Shown here: positions 1 through 7,813 of the stretch, piece by piece
Numbering within the stretch: position 1 is the first letter of the stretch
How the letters are laid out: every line of letters begins with the position of its first letter
Assembly: GCF_020096995.1 (NCBI RefSeq)
Contig: NZ_CP083692.1
Coordinates: 62,001-126,000, forward strand
Length of the DNA: 64,000 nt
From: Leucobacter sp. Psy1
Lineage (GTDB): Bacteria > Actinomycetota > Actinomycetes > Actinomycetales > Microbacteriaceae
Direction: 5' to 3'
Notes under the pieces: model-generated
Database searches by the model: none
The model's input: the letters and a program-made list of their open reading frames with translations, nothing else
Told to the model about the DNA's origin: nothing
Made by a program: the position numbers and the translations under genes

Positions 1-2
1 CT

Positions 3-455
3 GCGATCTACGGATCCCCTGAACTCCTCTTTCTCGACGAACCGACGACCGGACTCGACATCCAGTCCCGCGACGCGCTGTGGGAGAGCGTTGACCGCCT
101 CAGGGAGGACGGTGCGACGATCGTGCTCACCACGCACTACCTGGAGGAGGCGCAGCAGCGCGCCGACCGGGTCGGGTTGATGCACCGCGGCCAGTTCCGG
201 ATGGAGGGAACCGTCGCCGAGATCACCCGCACCCTCCCGGCGACGATCTCGTTCAGGGCACCCGTCGAGTCCGCGGAGATTCCACTGGCGCATGCGAGGC
301 GGGACGACGGGACGGTCCTCGTCGAGACCCACGAGTTGCAGGGCGACCTGCACCGCCTCCTCGCCTGGGCGGACGCGCGAGAGCTCGAGCTCGTCGAGCT
401 CGAGGCCGGGCCGACCCGTCTCGACAACGTGTTCCGCTCCATCGCGAACGACTGA
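3..455 (+). CDS. ABC transporter ATP-binding protein, C-terminal part (5' end outside window)
   Basis: The reading frame is open from base 3, so only the last 150 residues are present. It starts just before a Walker B motif (LLFLDEPTTGLD) and continues through the switch-histidine region (IVLTTHYLEEAQQ). This pattern is typical of the DrrA/CcmA-type ATPases of ABC-2 exporters. The C-terminal tail is the accessory domain usual in drug-resistance ATPases. The next gene, 38 bases downstream, is an ABC-2 type permease, so the two probably form an exporter. The substrate cannot be told from the sequence. Confidence 0.9.
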   Translation, partial: AIYGSPELLFLDEPTTGLDIQSRDALWESVDRLREDGATIVLTTHYLEEAQQRADRVGLMHRGQFRMEGTVAEITRTLPATISFRAPVESAEIPLAHARRDDGTVLVETHELQGDLHRLLAWADARELELVELEAGPTRLDNVFRSIAND

Positions 456-493
456 CCCGACCACGCCGTCCCCCGACCCGAAGGACTCCCACC

Positions 494-1216
494 ATGCTTC
501 CCATCGCCCGCAGTGAATTCCTGCAGATCTTCCGCAACCGGATGGTCTTCGTCAGCGCCACGATCGTTCCGATCGGCCTGAGTTTGCTCTTCATCTCCCA
601 GCGCGAAGTGTTCGCGCAGTCGCCAACCGGAGTCGGTCTGCTCGCCGGAGCCTTCATGATGATCCTGATCAGCATGGGGCTCTACTCGACGGCGGTCACG
701 ACGCTCGCGGCGCGGCGGCAGACGCTGTTCCTGAAACGACTGCGCTCGACCGCCGTCAGTGATCCCGCGGCGCTGAGCGGGATCGTACTGCCCCCGGCGA
801 TCATCGGCGTGGTCCAGGTCACCGCCGTCCTCGTCGTGCTCGGCGTCATCGACGAACCACCGGCCGAGCCATTGTTGCTCGTCGTGTCAGGCCTCACGCT
901 GGTGCTGATGATGCTCGGGTTCGCGCTCGCGACTGCGGGGATCACCCAGTCGCCCGAGCACGCCCAGGTGACGACCCTCCCCATCACCCTCGGGGCGTCT
1001 GCCATCGCGTTCTGGATCGGCTTCACCGGCACTGAAGAGCTCGCCCTGCTGAAGCGGTTGCTTCCCGGAGGCGCAGCCACCGAGCTGACGATCACGGCGT
1101 GGAACGGCGGAGCCGAGCTGGGGGAGAGTCTCCTCCTGCTCGCGCCCACGCTGGGGTGGATCGTGGTTGCCGTCGTGCTCGCCAAGGTCATGTTCCGCTG
1201 GGAGCCGAGGCGCTGA
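494..1216 (+). CDS. ABC-2 type transporter permease
   Basis: This 240-residue protein has about six hydrophobic segments and a short cytoplasmic N-terminus (IARSEFLQIFRNR) typical of DrrB/ABC2_membrane permeases. The charged stretch between the second and third segments (AARRQTLFLKRLRSTAVS) matches the cytoplasmic coupling loop of that family, which contacts the ATPase. The start is supported by a GAAGGA ribosome site about 9 bases upstream. It follows the ATPase in the same direction and is its likely partner in exporting a drug or lipid-like compound. The substrate is unknown. Confidence 0.85.
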   Translation: MLPIARSEFLQIFRNRMVFVSATIVPIGLSLLFISQREVFAQSPTGVGLLAGAFMMILISMGLYSTAVTTLAARRQTLFLKRLRSTAVSDPAALSGIVLPPAIIGVVQVTAVLVVLGVIDEPPAEPLLLVVSGLTLVLMMLGFALATAGITQSPEHAQVTTLPITLGASAIAFWIGFTGTEELALLKRLLPGGAATELTITAWNGGAELGESLLLLAPTLGWIVVAVVLAKVMFRWEPRR

Positions 1217-1271
1217 GGCGCGGTGACCTAATAGCAGTAGGCAGAAAACTACAGGGTGTAGGATTGTGGTC

Positions 1272-2456
1272 ATGATCACGCACGAGCTCCACGCCGAACT
1301 CTTCCACGGCATCGACCATCTCGAAGCCGCAGAGCACGGCCTGCGTCCGCACCGCCTTCCGGCATGGGTGGGGGATCAGTTCCCCGACCCGCAGCTGCTC
1401 GGCATGGAGGGGCAGCCGTCGGGAGTGCGCCTCAGGTTCCGCACGTCAGCGACGCGGATCACCCTCGTCACGCACCCTGACCGGTTCACCTACACGGGGC
1501 TCGAGCGGCCCCGCGGTGCGATCGACGTGCGCGTCAACGGTGCACTCCTCCTCCGGGATCGGCTCACCGGGGGCGACCTCACCGTCGTCGACATGCGGAC
1601 CGGTGACACCCAGCGGCACGCGGGGGCATCGCACACGACCGAGGTCTCCGGGCTTCCCGGCGAGGAGCAGACGGTCGAGATCTGGCTCCCGCACAACGAA
1701 CGCCTCGACGTGGTCGCGCTCGCCGCGGACGCAGAGCTCGTTCCGGTGGCCGCCGATGCCGGGCCGCTCTGGGTGCACCACGGCAGCTCGATCAGCCAGG
1801 GATCCAACGCGACCGGCCCGAGCGAGATCTGGCCCGCCATAGCTGCGCAGCGCCTCGGGCTCGACCTGCGGAACCTCGGGTTGGGCGGCAGTGCGTTCGT
1901 CGATCCGTTCCTCGCCCGCGTGATCAGGGACGCGCCGGCCGACGTCATCAGCCTCAAGTTCGGCATCAACATCGTCAATCTCGACGCGATGCGGCTGCGC
2001 ACGCTCGTGCCGGCCGTCCACGGGTTCCTCGATACCGTCCGGGAGGGGCACCCGAACACGCCGATCCTGCTCATGTCGCCGATCCACTGCGCGATCCATG
2101 AGCACACGCCTGGGCCGGGAGCGTTCGACCCCGCTGCTGCCGCAGAGGGGCGGGTGCGCTTCATCGCAACGGGAACCGAGGGCGACACCGACCACGGCCG
2201 GCTGACCCTCTCGACGGTACGACAGGCGCTGAGAGACGTGGTGGCGCACCGGCCCGCCGATCCCCATCTCCACTACCTCGAGGGCACCGACCTCTACGGC
2301 GCCGACGATGAGCGCCGGATCCCCCTGCCTGACGCTCTCCACCCCGACACCGAGGCGCACCGGCTGATCGGTGAGCGCTTCGTCGACCACGTCCGTTCGG
2401 AGGCGCGGCCCTTCGGCGACCTGCCCGTGCACGGCGACGCGGTCGCCGGAGCCTGA
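1272..2456 (+). CDS. SGNH/GDSL-family hydrolase
   Basis: The 394-residue protein has a beta-rich N-terminal half and a C-terminal SGNH hydrolase domain. The nucleophile block is HHGSSISQGSN (Ser about residue 172), and the catalytic Asp-x-x-His is DALHPD near residues 354-357. No signal peptide is visible, so it probably acts in the cytoplasm as an esterase or deacetylase on a small or carbohydrate ester; this is family-level inference. ATG at 1272 is preferred over GTG at 1266 because an AGGA site lies 8 bases before it. The TetR gene begins 2 bases after the stop, so the pair is co-transcribed and the regulator may control it. Confidence 0.8.
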   Translation: MITHELHAELFHGIDHLEAAEHGLRPHRLPAWVGDQFPDPQLLGMEGQPSGVRLRFRTSATRITLVTHPDRFTYTGLERPRGAIDVRVNGALLLRDRLTGGDLTVVDMRTGDTQRHAGASHTTEVSGLPGEEQTVEIWLPHNERLDVVALAADAELVPVAADAGPLWVHHGSSISQGSNATGPSEIWPAIAAQRLGLDLRNLGLGGSAFVDPFLARVIRDAPADVISLKFGINIVNLDAMRLRTLVPAVHGFLDTVREGHPNTPILLMSPIHCAIHEHTPGPGAFDPAAAAEGRVRFIATGTEGDTDHGRLTLSTVRQALRDVVAHRPADPHLHYLEGTDLYGADDERRIPLPDALHPDTEAHRLIGERFVDHVRSEARPFGDLPVHGDAVAGA

Positions 2457-2458
2457 CG

Positions 2459-3022
2459 ATGGCGCGAGCGGGGCTCACGCCCGACATCGTCGAAGAGGCG
2501 GCTGCGGCAATCGCCGACCGAGACGGTTACGACGCCGTCTCCGTCTCTGCGGTCGCACGATCGCTCGGGGTGCAACCGGCGAGCCTGTACGGACACGTGA
2601 GCGGCAAGGCGGCACTCCTCGGCCGGCTCCATCGGCGTGCGCTCGACGAGCTGGGCGCCCTGGTCGCCGACGCGACGGTGGGGGCGTCCTGTCGCGATGC
2701 GCTGAGCGGGTATTTCGACGCGCATCGCACATTCGCAGCGTCGCGCCCGGGGCTCTGGGAAGCCCTCCAGCGCAGCGCCGACCCCGAGACCGTCGCCTCT
2801 GCGAGCGCGGACCGGGTCTCCCGACTGACCCTCGCCGTGCTCAGGGGCTACGGTCTCTCCGGCGCGGCCGCGGTGCACGCGGCGCGCCTGGTCGGGGCCA
2901 CGATTAGCGGCTTCATCAGCCTTGAGGCGGCGGGGTCGATCCGGCACCGCGAGCCGCAGACGATCGACTCCTGGGAGGCGGCCATCGACGCGCTCGACCG
3001 GGCGCTGCGGACGTGGCCGTGA
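2459..3022 (+). CDS. TetR-family transcriptional regulator
   Basis: A 187-residue protein with an N-terminal TetR helix-turn-helix at about residues 22-45 (SVSAVARSLGVQPASLYGHVSGKAAL, given here only as the recognition region) and a divergent alpha-helical ligand domain containing the WHG-like C-terminal block common in this family. It starts 2 bases after the SGNH hydrolase stop codon and is translationally coupled to it. It probably represses its own operon in response to a small ligand that cannot be named from the sequence. No clear operator was found upstream of the hydrolase. Confidence 0.85.
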   Translation: MARAGLTPDIVEEAAAAIADRDGYDAVSVSAVARSLGVQPASLYGHVSGKAALLGRLHRRALDELGALVADATVGASCRDALSGYFDAHRTFAASRPGLWEALQRSADPETVASASADRVSRLTLAVLRGYGLSGAAAVHAARLVGATISGFISLEAAGSIRHREPQTIDSWEAAIDALDRALRTWP

Positions 3023-3087
3023 GCGGGCGACCCGGTGACGTCGGAGGCATCGCCGGAAGCCACCAGCCCGCGGAGTAGGATCACCGC

Positions 3088-3777
3088 ATGAGCGGAGAAG
3101 GGCCCGCAACATCGCAGGTCGGTTTCAGTGCCGAACGCACACGAGCGTTCATCGACGCCGTCGTGGCCATCGCGATGACGCTGCTCATTCTGCCGCTGAT
3201 GGAAAGCGTCGGTGAGGTCGCGGGTGCCGGGGACACCGCCGCCGTCTGGCTCGGCGCGCACACGAACCAGTTGCTCAGTTTCGCCCTCAGCTTCGTCATC
3301 ATCGCGCTCTTCTGGATGAACCACCATCGACTCTTCTCGAGCATCGAGCGGATCACACCCGCGATCATGTGGATCACCGTCGCGTGGATGCTCACCATCG
3401 TCTGGTTTCCCGTGGCGACAGCGATCACCGGGCAGATGCCGGATGACGACCCCGTTGCGAAGGCGCTGTACATCGGCACGATGATCGCGACACCGCTCCT
3501 GCTGCTCACCACCCGCCTCTACCTGCGAAGGCACCCCGACGTGCACTCCGCCACACCGGAGGCGCTCACTCGCGGGATTGGCGTGGACCTCTCCATGGCG
3601 ACGCTCTTCGCCGTGTCGCTCATCGTCGCGCTCCTGGTTCCGGGAATCGGATACCTCGCCCTCCTCCTGATGTCGTTGACGGGACTCCTGCAGCGCATCT
3701 TCGACCGCATGCTGCTGCGCCGCCCCGGGTCGGGCCCCGAGGCCACCGAGGCCACCGAGGCCACCCCCGTCGAGTGA
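3088..3777 (+). CDS. TMEM175/DUF1211-family integral membrane protein (putative potassium channel)
   Basis: The 229-residue protein has six predicted membrane segments. It begins with the family hallmark FSAERTRAFIDAVVAIAMTLL (21 residues in all; key residues F12, A23 and the FxD-A-AIAxT pattern), which lines the pore in bacterial TMEM175 channels. The second hallmark, FWMNHHRLF, is also present. Known family members conduct potassium as tetramers; function here is inferred. The C-terminus ends in three tandem Glu-Ala-Thr units from a 9-bp DNA repeat. A bidirectional terminator lies just downstream. Confidence 0.8.
   Translation: MSGEGPATSQVGFSAERTRAFIDAVVAIAMTLLILPLMESVGEVAGAGDTAAVWLGAHTNQLLSFALSFVIIALFWMNHHRLFSSIERITPAIMWITVAWMLTIVWFPVATAITGQMPDDDPVAKALYIGTMIATPLLLLTTRLYLRRHPDVHSATPEALTRGIGVDLSMATLFAVSLIVALLVPGIGYLALLLMSLTGLLQRIFDRMLLRRPGSGPEATEATEATPVE
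3739..3765 (+). repeat. Three tandem 9-bp repeats (GAGGCCACC)
   Basis: Three perfect copies of GAGGCCACC encode Glu-Ala-Thr three times at the C-terminal tail of the TMEM175-like protein. The copy number could change by slippage without breaking the frame. Confidence 0.9.
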
Positions 3778-3778
3778 A

Positions 3779-3819
3779 CGCAATTGGTTCCCCAGCGGAC
3801 CGGATCGGAACGAATTGCG
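3779..3819. terminator. Bidirectional terminator between convergent genes
   Basis: Two 13-base arms (3779-3791 and 3807-3819) are complementary with one mismatch (CGCAATTGGTTCC against GGAACGAATTGCG). They lie between the convergent TMEM175-like and PhzF-like genes. The AT-rich outer arm would serve as the release tract in both directions. Confidence 0.7.
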
Positions 3820-3855
3820 CTCACTCGATGGCGTCGGGTCGGGCCGATACCCCGA

Positions 3856-4695
3856 TCAGACCTCAGCAGTTCCGCGGAAGCAGACCGTCGTCGCACCGCC
3901 GACCCACACGGTGCCCGACCCGGAGGTGATCTCGACCTCGCCCGCGCGGCCGAGGCGGGTGCCCTGAGCGACGGTGTACCGCTCGGGAGCCTCGCCCCGA
4001 CTGATGAGCCACTGCGCCGTCGACGCGTTGAGGCTGCCCGTCACCGGATCCTCGCGCACACCCACGCCCGTCACGAATGCTCGGATCTCGAAGGCGTGAG
4101 GGGACCCGTCGGGGGTCGCGCCGATGGCGCCGACCTTCGCGTCGGGAATTCGGGAGAAGTCGGGCTCGAGTGCCAGCACCTCGTCGGAGCTCGCGAGACG
4201 CACGACCGCCCATCCGGGGCCGTTGTCGACCCACTGGTGCGCGATGATCCGCTCCCGATCGATGCCGAACGCGTCGGCGATCTGCGCGACGTACGACTCG
4301 TCGAGGTCGCCCGAGCGAAGCACCGGAGGGCCGGCGAACGAAAGCGACTCGCCCTCGTGACGGAGCTCGATGAGGCCAGCAGCGCACTCCTGGACGACCG
4401 TGCCCGGCGTGCGTGGCTTCCCGCCCCGATCGAGCCACGCCCGAGCGGACCCGAGCGTGGGGTGCCCGGCGAACGGGAGCTCACCTCCCGGGGTGAAGAT
4501 GCGCACGCGGTAGTCGGCGCTCGCGTCAGTCGGAGTGAGGACGAAAGTGGTCTCGGACAGGTTCGTCCACCGTGCGATGCGCTGCATGTCGCCCTCATCG
4601 ATGTCGTCGGCGTCGAGGATCACCGCCACCGGGTTGCCGCGATACGGTTCCCGGGAGAAGACATCGACCTGGGCGAAGGGGTGTGGTGCGGGCAT
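3856..4695 (-). CDS. PhzF-family isomerase
   Basis: A 279-residue protein of the PhzF/diaminopimelate-epimerase fold. It has the catalytic glutamate in NLSETTFVL, the ligand-binding FAGHPTLG block and the second-lobe DPVTGSLN motif, so both lobes are complete. Family members isomerise dihydro-aromatic acids or amino acids through proton transfer; the substrate here is unknown and there is no phenazine cluster nearby. The ATG at 4695 is chosen because GAAAGGAACC lies just upstream; a longer frame upstream has no family similarity. It stands as a single-gene unit. Confidence 0.85.
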   Translation of the reverse strand: MPAPHPFAQVDVFSREPYRGNPVAVILDADDIDEGDMQRIARWTNLSETTFVLTPTDASADYRVRIFTPGGELPFAGHPTLGSARAWLDRGGKPRTPGTVVQECAAGLIELRHEGESLSFAGPPVLRSGDLDESYVAQIADAFGIDRERIIAHQWVDNGPGWAVVRLASSDEVLALEPDFSRIPDAKVGAIGATPDGSPHAFEIRAFVTGVGVREDPVTGSLNASTAQWLISRGEAPERYTVAQGTRLGRAGEVEITSGSGTVWVGGATTVCFRGTAEV

Positions 4696-4774
4696 CGATC
4701 GGTTCCTTTCGGCTGGGTCGAGTTCGATCCTGGCACGCCCGGAGCGTCCGCGCGTAGCGATTGCGGTGGTGCCG

Positions 4775-5491
4775 TCAGGCGGGGTGGGGCGTTCCCCACA
4801 CGCCCAGGCCGAGGAAGATGATCCCGATCGTGAGCACGATCCCGAACTCCCAGGGCCGCCGATCCATTGCGGCGAGCCGGTGGAAGACGGCGGTGATCCG
4901 GCGCGCGAGCTGCGGGAGGCGCTGCCACGCCCAGGCGAGCAGCACGTACGGCGACACCGTGGCGAGGAGAAAGAGCGCATAGGCGATGAGCCGGATCGCG
5001 TCGTCCTCGCTGATGCCGCGGATGAGTCGTGCCGTGAGGTACATGGTGGCGAGACCGCTCACCCCGATGACCGCGTTCGAGGCGCCGACGAGGATCATCT
5101 GCCACGGCTGCTCCGTGCCGGTCGCTCGCGGCGGCCGTACGCGTCGCGGGCGATGCAGCCGGGTGCCCATGATCACCGCAGCCAGGACGAACAGCCCACC
5201 GAACGCCAGATCGATGCTGCGGCGGACGAGTACGCCCTCCACGTCGTCCCGCAGCGCCGCCTCGAGCGTGCGCGGATCGACGAACTGGAGCACCAGCAGT
5301 AGCGCCGTGGAACCGATCGCCAAACCCACCAGCATTCCGGCGATGAGCCGATCCGGTCGCTTCGCGTGGGTGAGAACGCGGAGGGCGACGGCGATGAGCG
5401 TGGGGCTGAACCCCATGACGAGACCGAGCCCGATGAGGCTCACCGCTCCGCCGGCGTAGCGCAGCAACTCGGCCTCCATCACAGGGTTCAC
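4775..5491 (-). CDS. GAP-family (SfLAP, sulfolipid-addressing-like) membrane protein
   Basis: The 238-residue protein has six hydrophobic segments separated by a basic, proline-rich loop (about residues 115-130). It resembles the actinobacterial Sap/GAP family, which has a LysE-like fold: the N-terminal segment with GLGLVMGFSPTLIAVALRVL corresponds to the small-residue first helix. Members are implicated in export of lipids or small solutes, but the biochemical role is poorly known. Its start lies close to the end of the next minus-strand gene, with no clear operon link to PhzF. The stop is 80 bases before the PhzF start. Confidence 0.65.
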   Translation of the reverse strand: MNPVMEAELLRYAGGAVSLIGLGLVMGFSPTLIAVALRVLTHAKRPDRLIAGMLVGLAIGSTALLLVLQFVDPRTLEAALRDDVEGVLVRRSIDLAFGGLFVLAAVIMGTRLHRPRRVRPPRATGTEQPWQMILVGASNAVIGVSGLATMYLTARLIRGISEDDAIRLIAYALFLLATVSPYVLLAWAWQRLPQLARRITAVFHRLAAMDRRPWEFGIVLTIGIIFLGLGVWGTPHPA

Positions 5492-5524
5492 GCTAGCGGG
5501 CGGGGTGTGCCCGCGCCAGTGCCG

Positions 5525-6403
5525 TCACCGTTCAGTCGAAGCGCGCCCTTCGCTGTCGACGGGGAACGAGACATGTTGGTGGATCATCTGCCACCGCCCG
5601 TCGCGACGCTCGAAGATGCGCGTGCCCCGTGACCAGTCCACCCTGACGGAGCCGTCGGAGGCGACATTGCGCATTCGGTTGAGGCCCCAGGTTACCGCGA
5701 CGTCTCCGGCGATGCGGATCTGAAGATCGGGGATGTCCCACCGAAAATCTCCCGTCTGGTACTCCATGCCCGCTTGGCAGACGGCGCGGACCGCCTCGAC
5801 GCCGCGATACTCCTGAGGAGTGTCGTGCTCGTAGGAGACGATATCGTCGGCGATCGGTTCCATCTGCGCGTCGACGTCTTTCCGGGTGGAGGCGTCGAAC
5901 CAGGTTGCGAAGAGCGCGCGGAGCTCGGCGGCTCCCGCATCGGCGGCGAGGTCGCGGTCGAGCGAGTCGAAGCAGCCGAGCCACCCGTCCTGGTTCGCGT
6001 TCCGCAGCGCCAGTGAGGTGTAGCCGGATTGGGTGAAGCGCAACAGCGTGCGCGGGTGCTCCGCTGTGCCGATGTCTGCGAACGTGACGGTGACGAGCGT
6101 CTCGGAGTTCGTGGTCTCCCCGTCGACCTGCTGCAGGGTGAGCTCGACTCGTGTGTTCGGGTCGAGCGCTCTGAAGATCCCTTGCTCGGTGTAGCGGTGT
6201 TCTCCGGAGTCTGCAGCGAAGTCGAGTCGCCACGCCCCTCCGATTCGAGGATCCGCTTCGGCGTGCACCGTCCGGTAGGTCGGCGGCGCGAACCAGCGCG
6301 CGAGCGCATCGGCGTCGGTCCAGCGGTGGTAGACGCGGTCGGGTGCGGCGGGCAGTTCGCGAGTGACATCAATGCTGAACGTGCGGCTGTCGGTGGTGGT
6401 CAT
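5525..6403 (-). CDS. AHSA1/SRPBCC domain fused to a SnoaL-like domain
   Basis: The 292-residue protein begins with an AHSA1-type START-fold domain (about residues 1-150; FSIDVTRELPAAPDRVYHRW and GGAWRL are typical). It ends with a SnoaL/ketosteroid-isomerase-like NTF2 domain (about 160-285; ATWFDASTRKDVDAQMEPIADD and DGRWQMIHQHVS). Both folds bind hydrophobic ligands. The usual partner of an ArsR regulator in this arrangement is AHSA1 alone, so the added SnoaL domain is unusual. The ATG at 6403 overlaps the ArsR stop by 4 bases (ATGA), showing translational coupling. The ligand and reaction are unknown. Confidence 0.75.
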   Translation of the reverse strand: MTTTDSRTFSIDVTRELPAAPDRVYHRWTDADALARWFAPPTYRTVHAEADPRIGGAWRLDFAADSGEHRYTEQGIFRALDPNTRVELTLQQVDGETTNSETLVTVTFADIGTAEHPRTLLRFTQSGYTSLALRNANQDGWLGCFDSLDRDLAADAGAAELRALFATWFDASTRKDVDAQMEPIADDIVSYEHDTPQEYRGVEAVRAVCQAGMEYQTGDFRWDIPDLQIRIAGDVAVTWGLNRMRNVASDGSVRVDWSRGTRIFERRDGRWQMIHQHVSFPVDSEGRASTER

Positions 6404-6750
6404 GATGGGTCCTCTGGATCGTGGGCTTCGGGGCCGGCTTCGAGGTCGGCCTCGAGGGCGGTGAAGCGGTGTTCCCACACCGCGCGGTAGTGCTCGAGCC
6501 AGTCGTCGAGCTCTTGGAGGGGTTCCACGCGCAATCGGCTCGGACGGCGTTGCGCGTCGCGGCCGCGGGAGACGAGGCCCGCGTGCTCGAGTACTGAGAT
6601 GTGCTTCGAGATGGCGCGTGGAGTGAGATCGAACGGCAGCGCCAGATCTGACACCGACGCTTCGCCGTGCTCGCGCAGAGCGGCGAGGATGGAGCGGCGC
6701 GTCGGGTCGGCCAGGGCCGCGAACGTGAGGGTCAACGCATCGGCTGTCAT
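6400..6750 (-). CDS. ArsR-family winged-helix regulator
   Basis: A short (116 residues from ATG 6750) ArsR-type repressor. The winged-helix block includes LADPTRRSILAALREHGEASVSDL and the recognition helix TPRAISKHISVLEHAGLVSR (20 residues). No cysteine metal site is present, so it is not a classical arsenic or metal sensor. It resembles the ArsR regulators that precede AHSA1-domain genes. A TTG at 6762 could add four residues. It is the first gene of a two-gene operon and is probably autoregulated through the dyad that overlaps its start. Confidence 0.85.
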   Translation of the reverse strand: MTADALTLTFAALADPTRRSILAALREHGEASVSDLALPFDLTPRAISKHISVLEHAGLVSRGRDAQRRPSRLRVEPLQELDDWLEHYRAVWEHRFTALEADLEAGPEAHDPEDPS

Positions 6751-6758
6751 ATCTGGTA

Positions 6759-6786
6759 CCAATCGGTTCGGGAACTATTGGGTTCC
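6759..6786. promoter_or_regulatory. Putative ArsR operator, overlapping dyads
   Basis: CCAAT (6759-6763) and ATTGG (6777-6781) form an outer dyad centred on 6770. A second, perfect dyad GGAAC-N6-GTTCC (6771-6786) overlaps it. Both lie immediately upstream of the ArsR start codon. ArsR regulators paired with AHSA1 proteins often bind CCAxxTGG-type palindromes, so autorepression is the likely role (inference). Confidence 0.5.
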
Positions 6787-6929
6787 ATAGTGCGCCGATC
6801 CGGTGACACAGTCAAGCGGGGGAGCGGCCTGGGGTCGGCGGGCCCGTGCGGACTGGCGCCCGGCCGCCGGGGCGGACCGGCATCCGGAGGGCATGGCGGG
6901 CGCGCGCCGTGCTGGCGCATACTGGGGAG

Positions 6930-7802
6930 ATGCCGGAATTGCCCGAAGTAACCGCGCTCGTGGCGGATCTGCGTCGGCGCGCCGTCGGCCGCGTGGTCGA
7001 CCGGCTCGACACCCGGGCGTTCGCCGCTCTGAAGACCGCCGGTATCGCTTCGACTGCGCTGAACGGTCTGACGGTCGACGCCGTTGATCGGCACGGGAAG
7101 TTCCTCGATCTCCGGATCGGTCCCCACCACCTGGTCATCCACCTGGCGCGTGCGGGGTGGATGAAGTGGCGCGACGAGGTGCCCGACACCGTGGCGCGCT
7201 CGGGGAAGGGGCCCCTCGCCGCTCGTCTCGTGTTCGCGGATACGGATACGGGCGACGCGTGTCTCGACATCACCGAGGCCGGGACGAAGAAGAGCCTCGC
7301 ACTGTACCTCGTCGATGACCCAGGCGAGGTGCCGGGCGTCGCGAGGCTCGGGCCCGACCCGCTCGACCCGTCCTTCACCTTCGACGTGTTCGCGCGGATC
7401 CTCGCCGATGCCGGTCGCTCCCAGATCAAGGGGGTGCTGCGAAACCAATCGCTCATCGCGGGTATCGGGAACGCCTACTCCGACGAGATCCTGCACGTGG
7501 CCCGGATGTCGCCGTTCGCGCCAGCCGCGATGACCGGCGACGATGCGGAACGGCTGTACGCGGCGCTCGAGTCCACGCTCGCCGACGCCATTGCCCGCGC
7601 AGCCGGCGTTCCGGCAGCCGGCCTGAAGGGTGAGAAGCGATCCGGCATGCGCGTGCACGGCCGCACCGGTGAGCAGTGCCCCGTCTGCGGGGACACCGTC
7701 AGAGAGGTCACCTACTCCGATTCATCGCTGCAGTACTGCCCGACGTGCCAGACGAAGGGCAAGCCGCTCGCCGATCGGGTCCTCTCGCGACTGCTGAAAT
7801 AG
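6930..7802 (+). CDS. Fpg/Nei-family DNA glycosylase/AP lyase
   Basis: The 290-residue protein begins MPELPEV, the mature N-terminal proline and glutamate that form the catalytic Schiff base in this family. A helix-two-turn-helix region (about residues 150-200; QIKGVLRNQSLIAGIGNAYSDEIL contains the conserved N and GIGNxYxDE) and a C-terminal four-cysteine zinc finger (CPVCG ... CPTCQ) are intact. It excises oxidised bases; whether it acts more like Fpg (8-oxoguanine) or Nei (oxidised pyrimidines) is not decided here. ATG 6930 is fixed by the N-terminal proline and the GGGGAG site. It is convergent with the MFS gene. Confidence 0.9.
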   Translation: MPELPEVTALVADLRRRAVGRVVDRLDTRAFAALKTAGIASTALNGLTVDAVDRHGKFLDLRIGPHHLVIHLARAGWMKWRDEVPDTVARSGKGPLAARLVFADTDTGDACLDITEAGTKKSLALYLVDDPGEVPGVARLGPDPLDPSFTFDVFARILADAGRSQIKGVLRNQSLIAGIGNAYSDEILHVARMSPFAPAAMTGDDAERLYAALESTLADAIARAAGVPAAGLKGEKRSGMRVHGRTGEQCPVCGDTVREVTYSDSSLQYCPTCQTKGKPLADRVLSRLLK

Positions 7803-7813
7803 TGGCGGTGGTC

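Noticed and set aside
1226..1242. Possible TetR operator (CCTA...TAGG dyad) before the SGNH hydrolase
   Set aside because: Only four bases in each arm match, so it is not distinguishable from chance.
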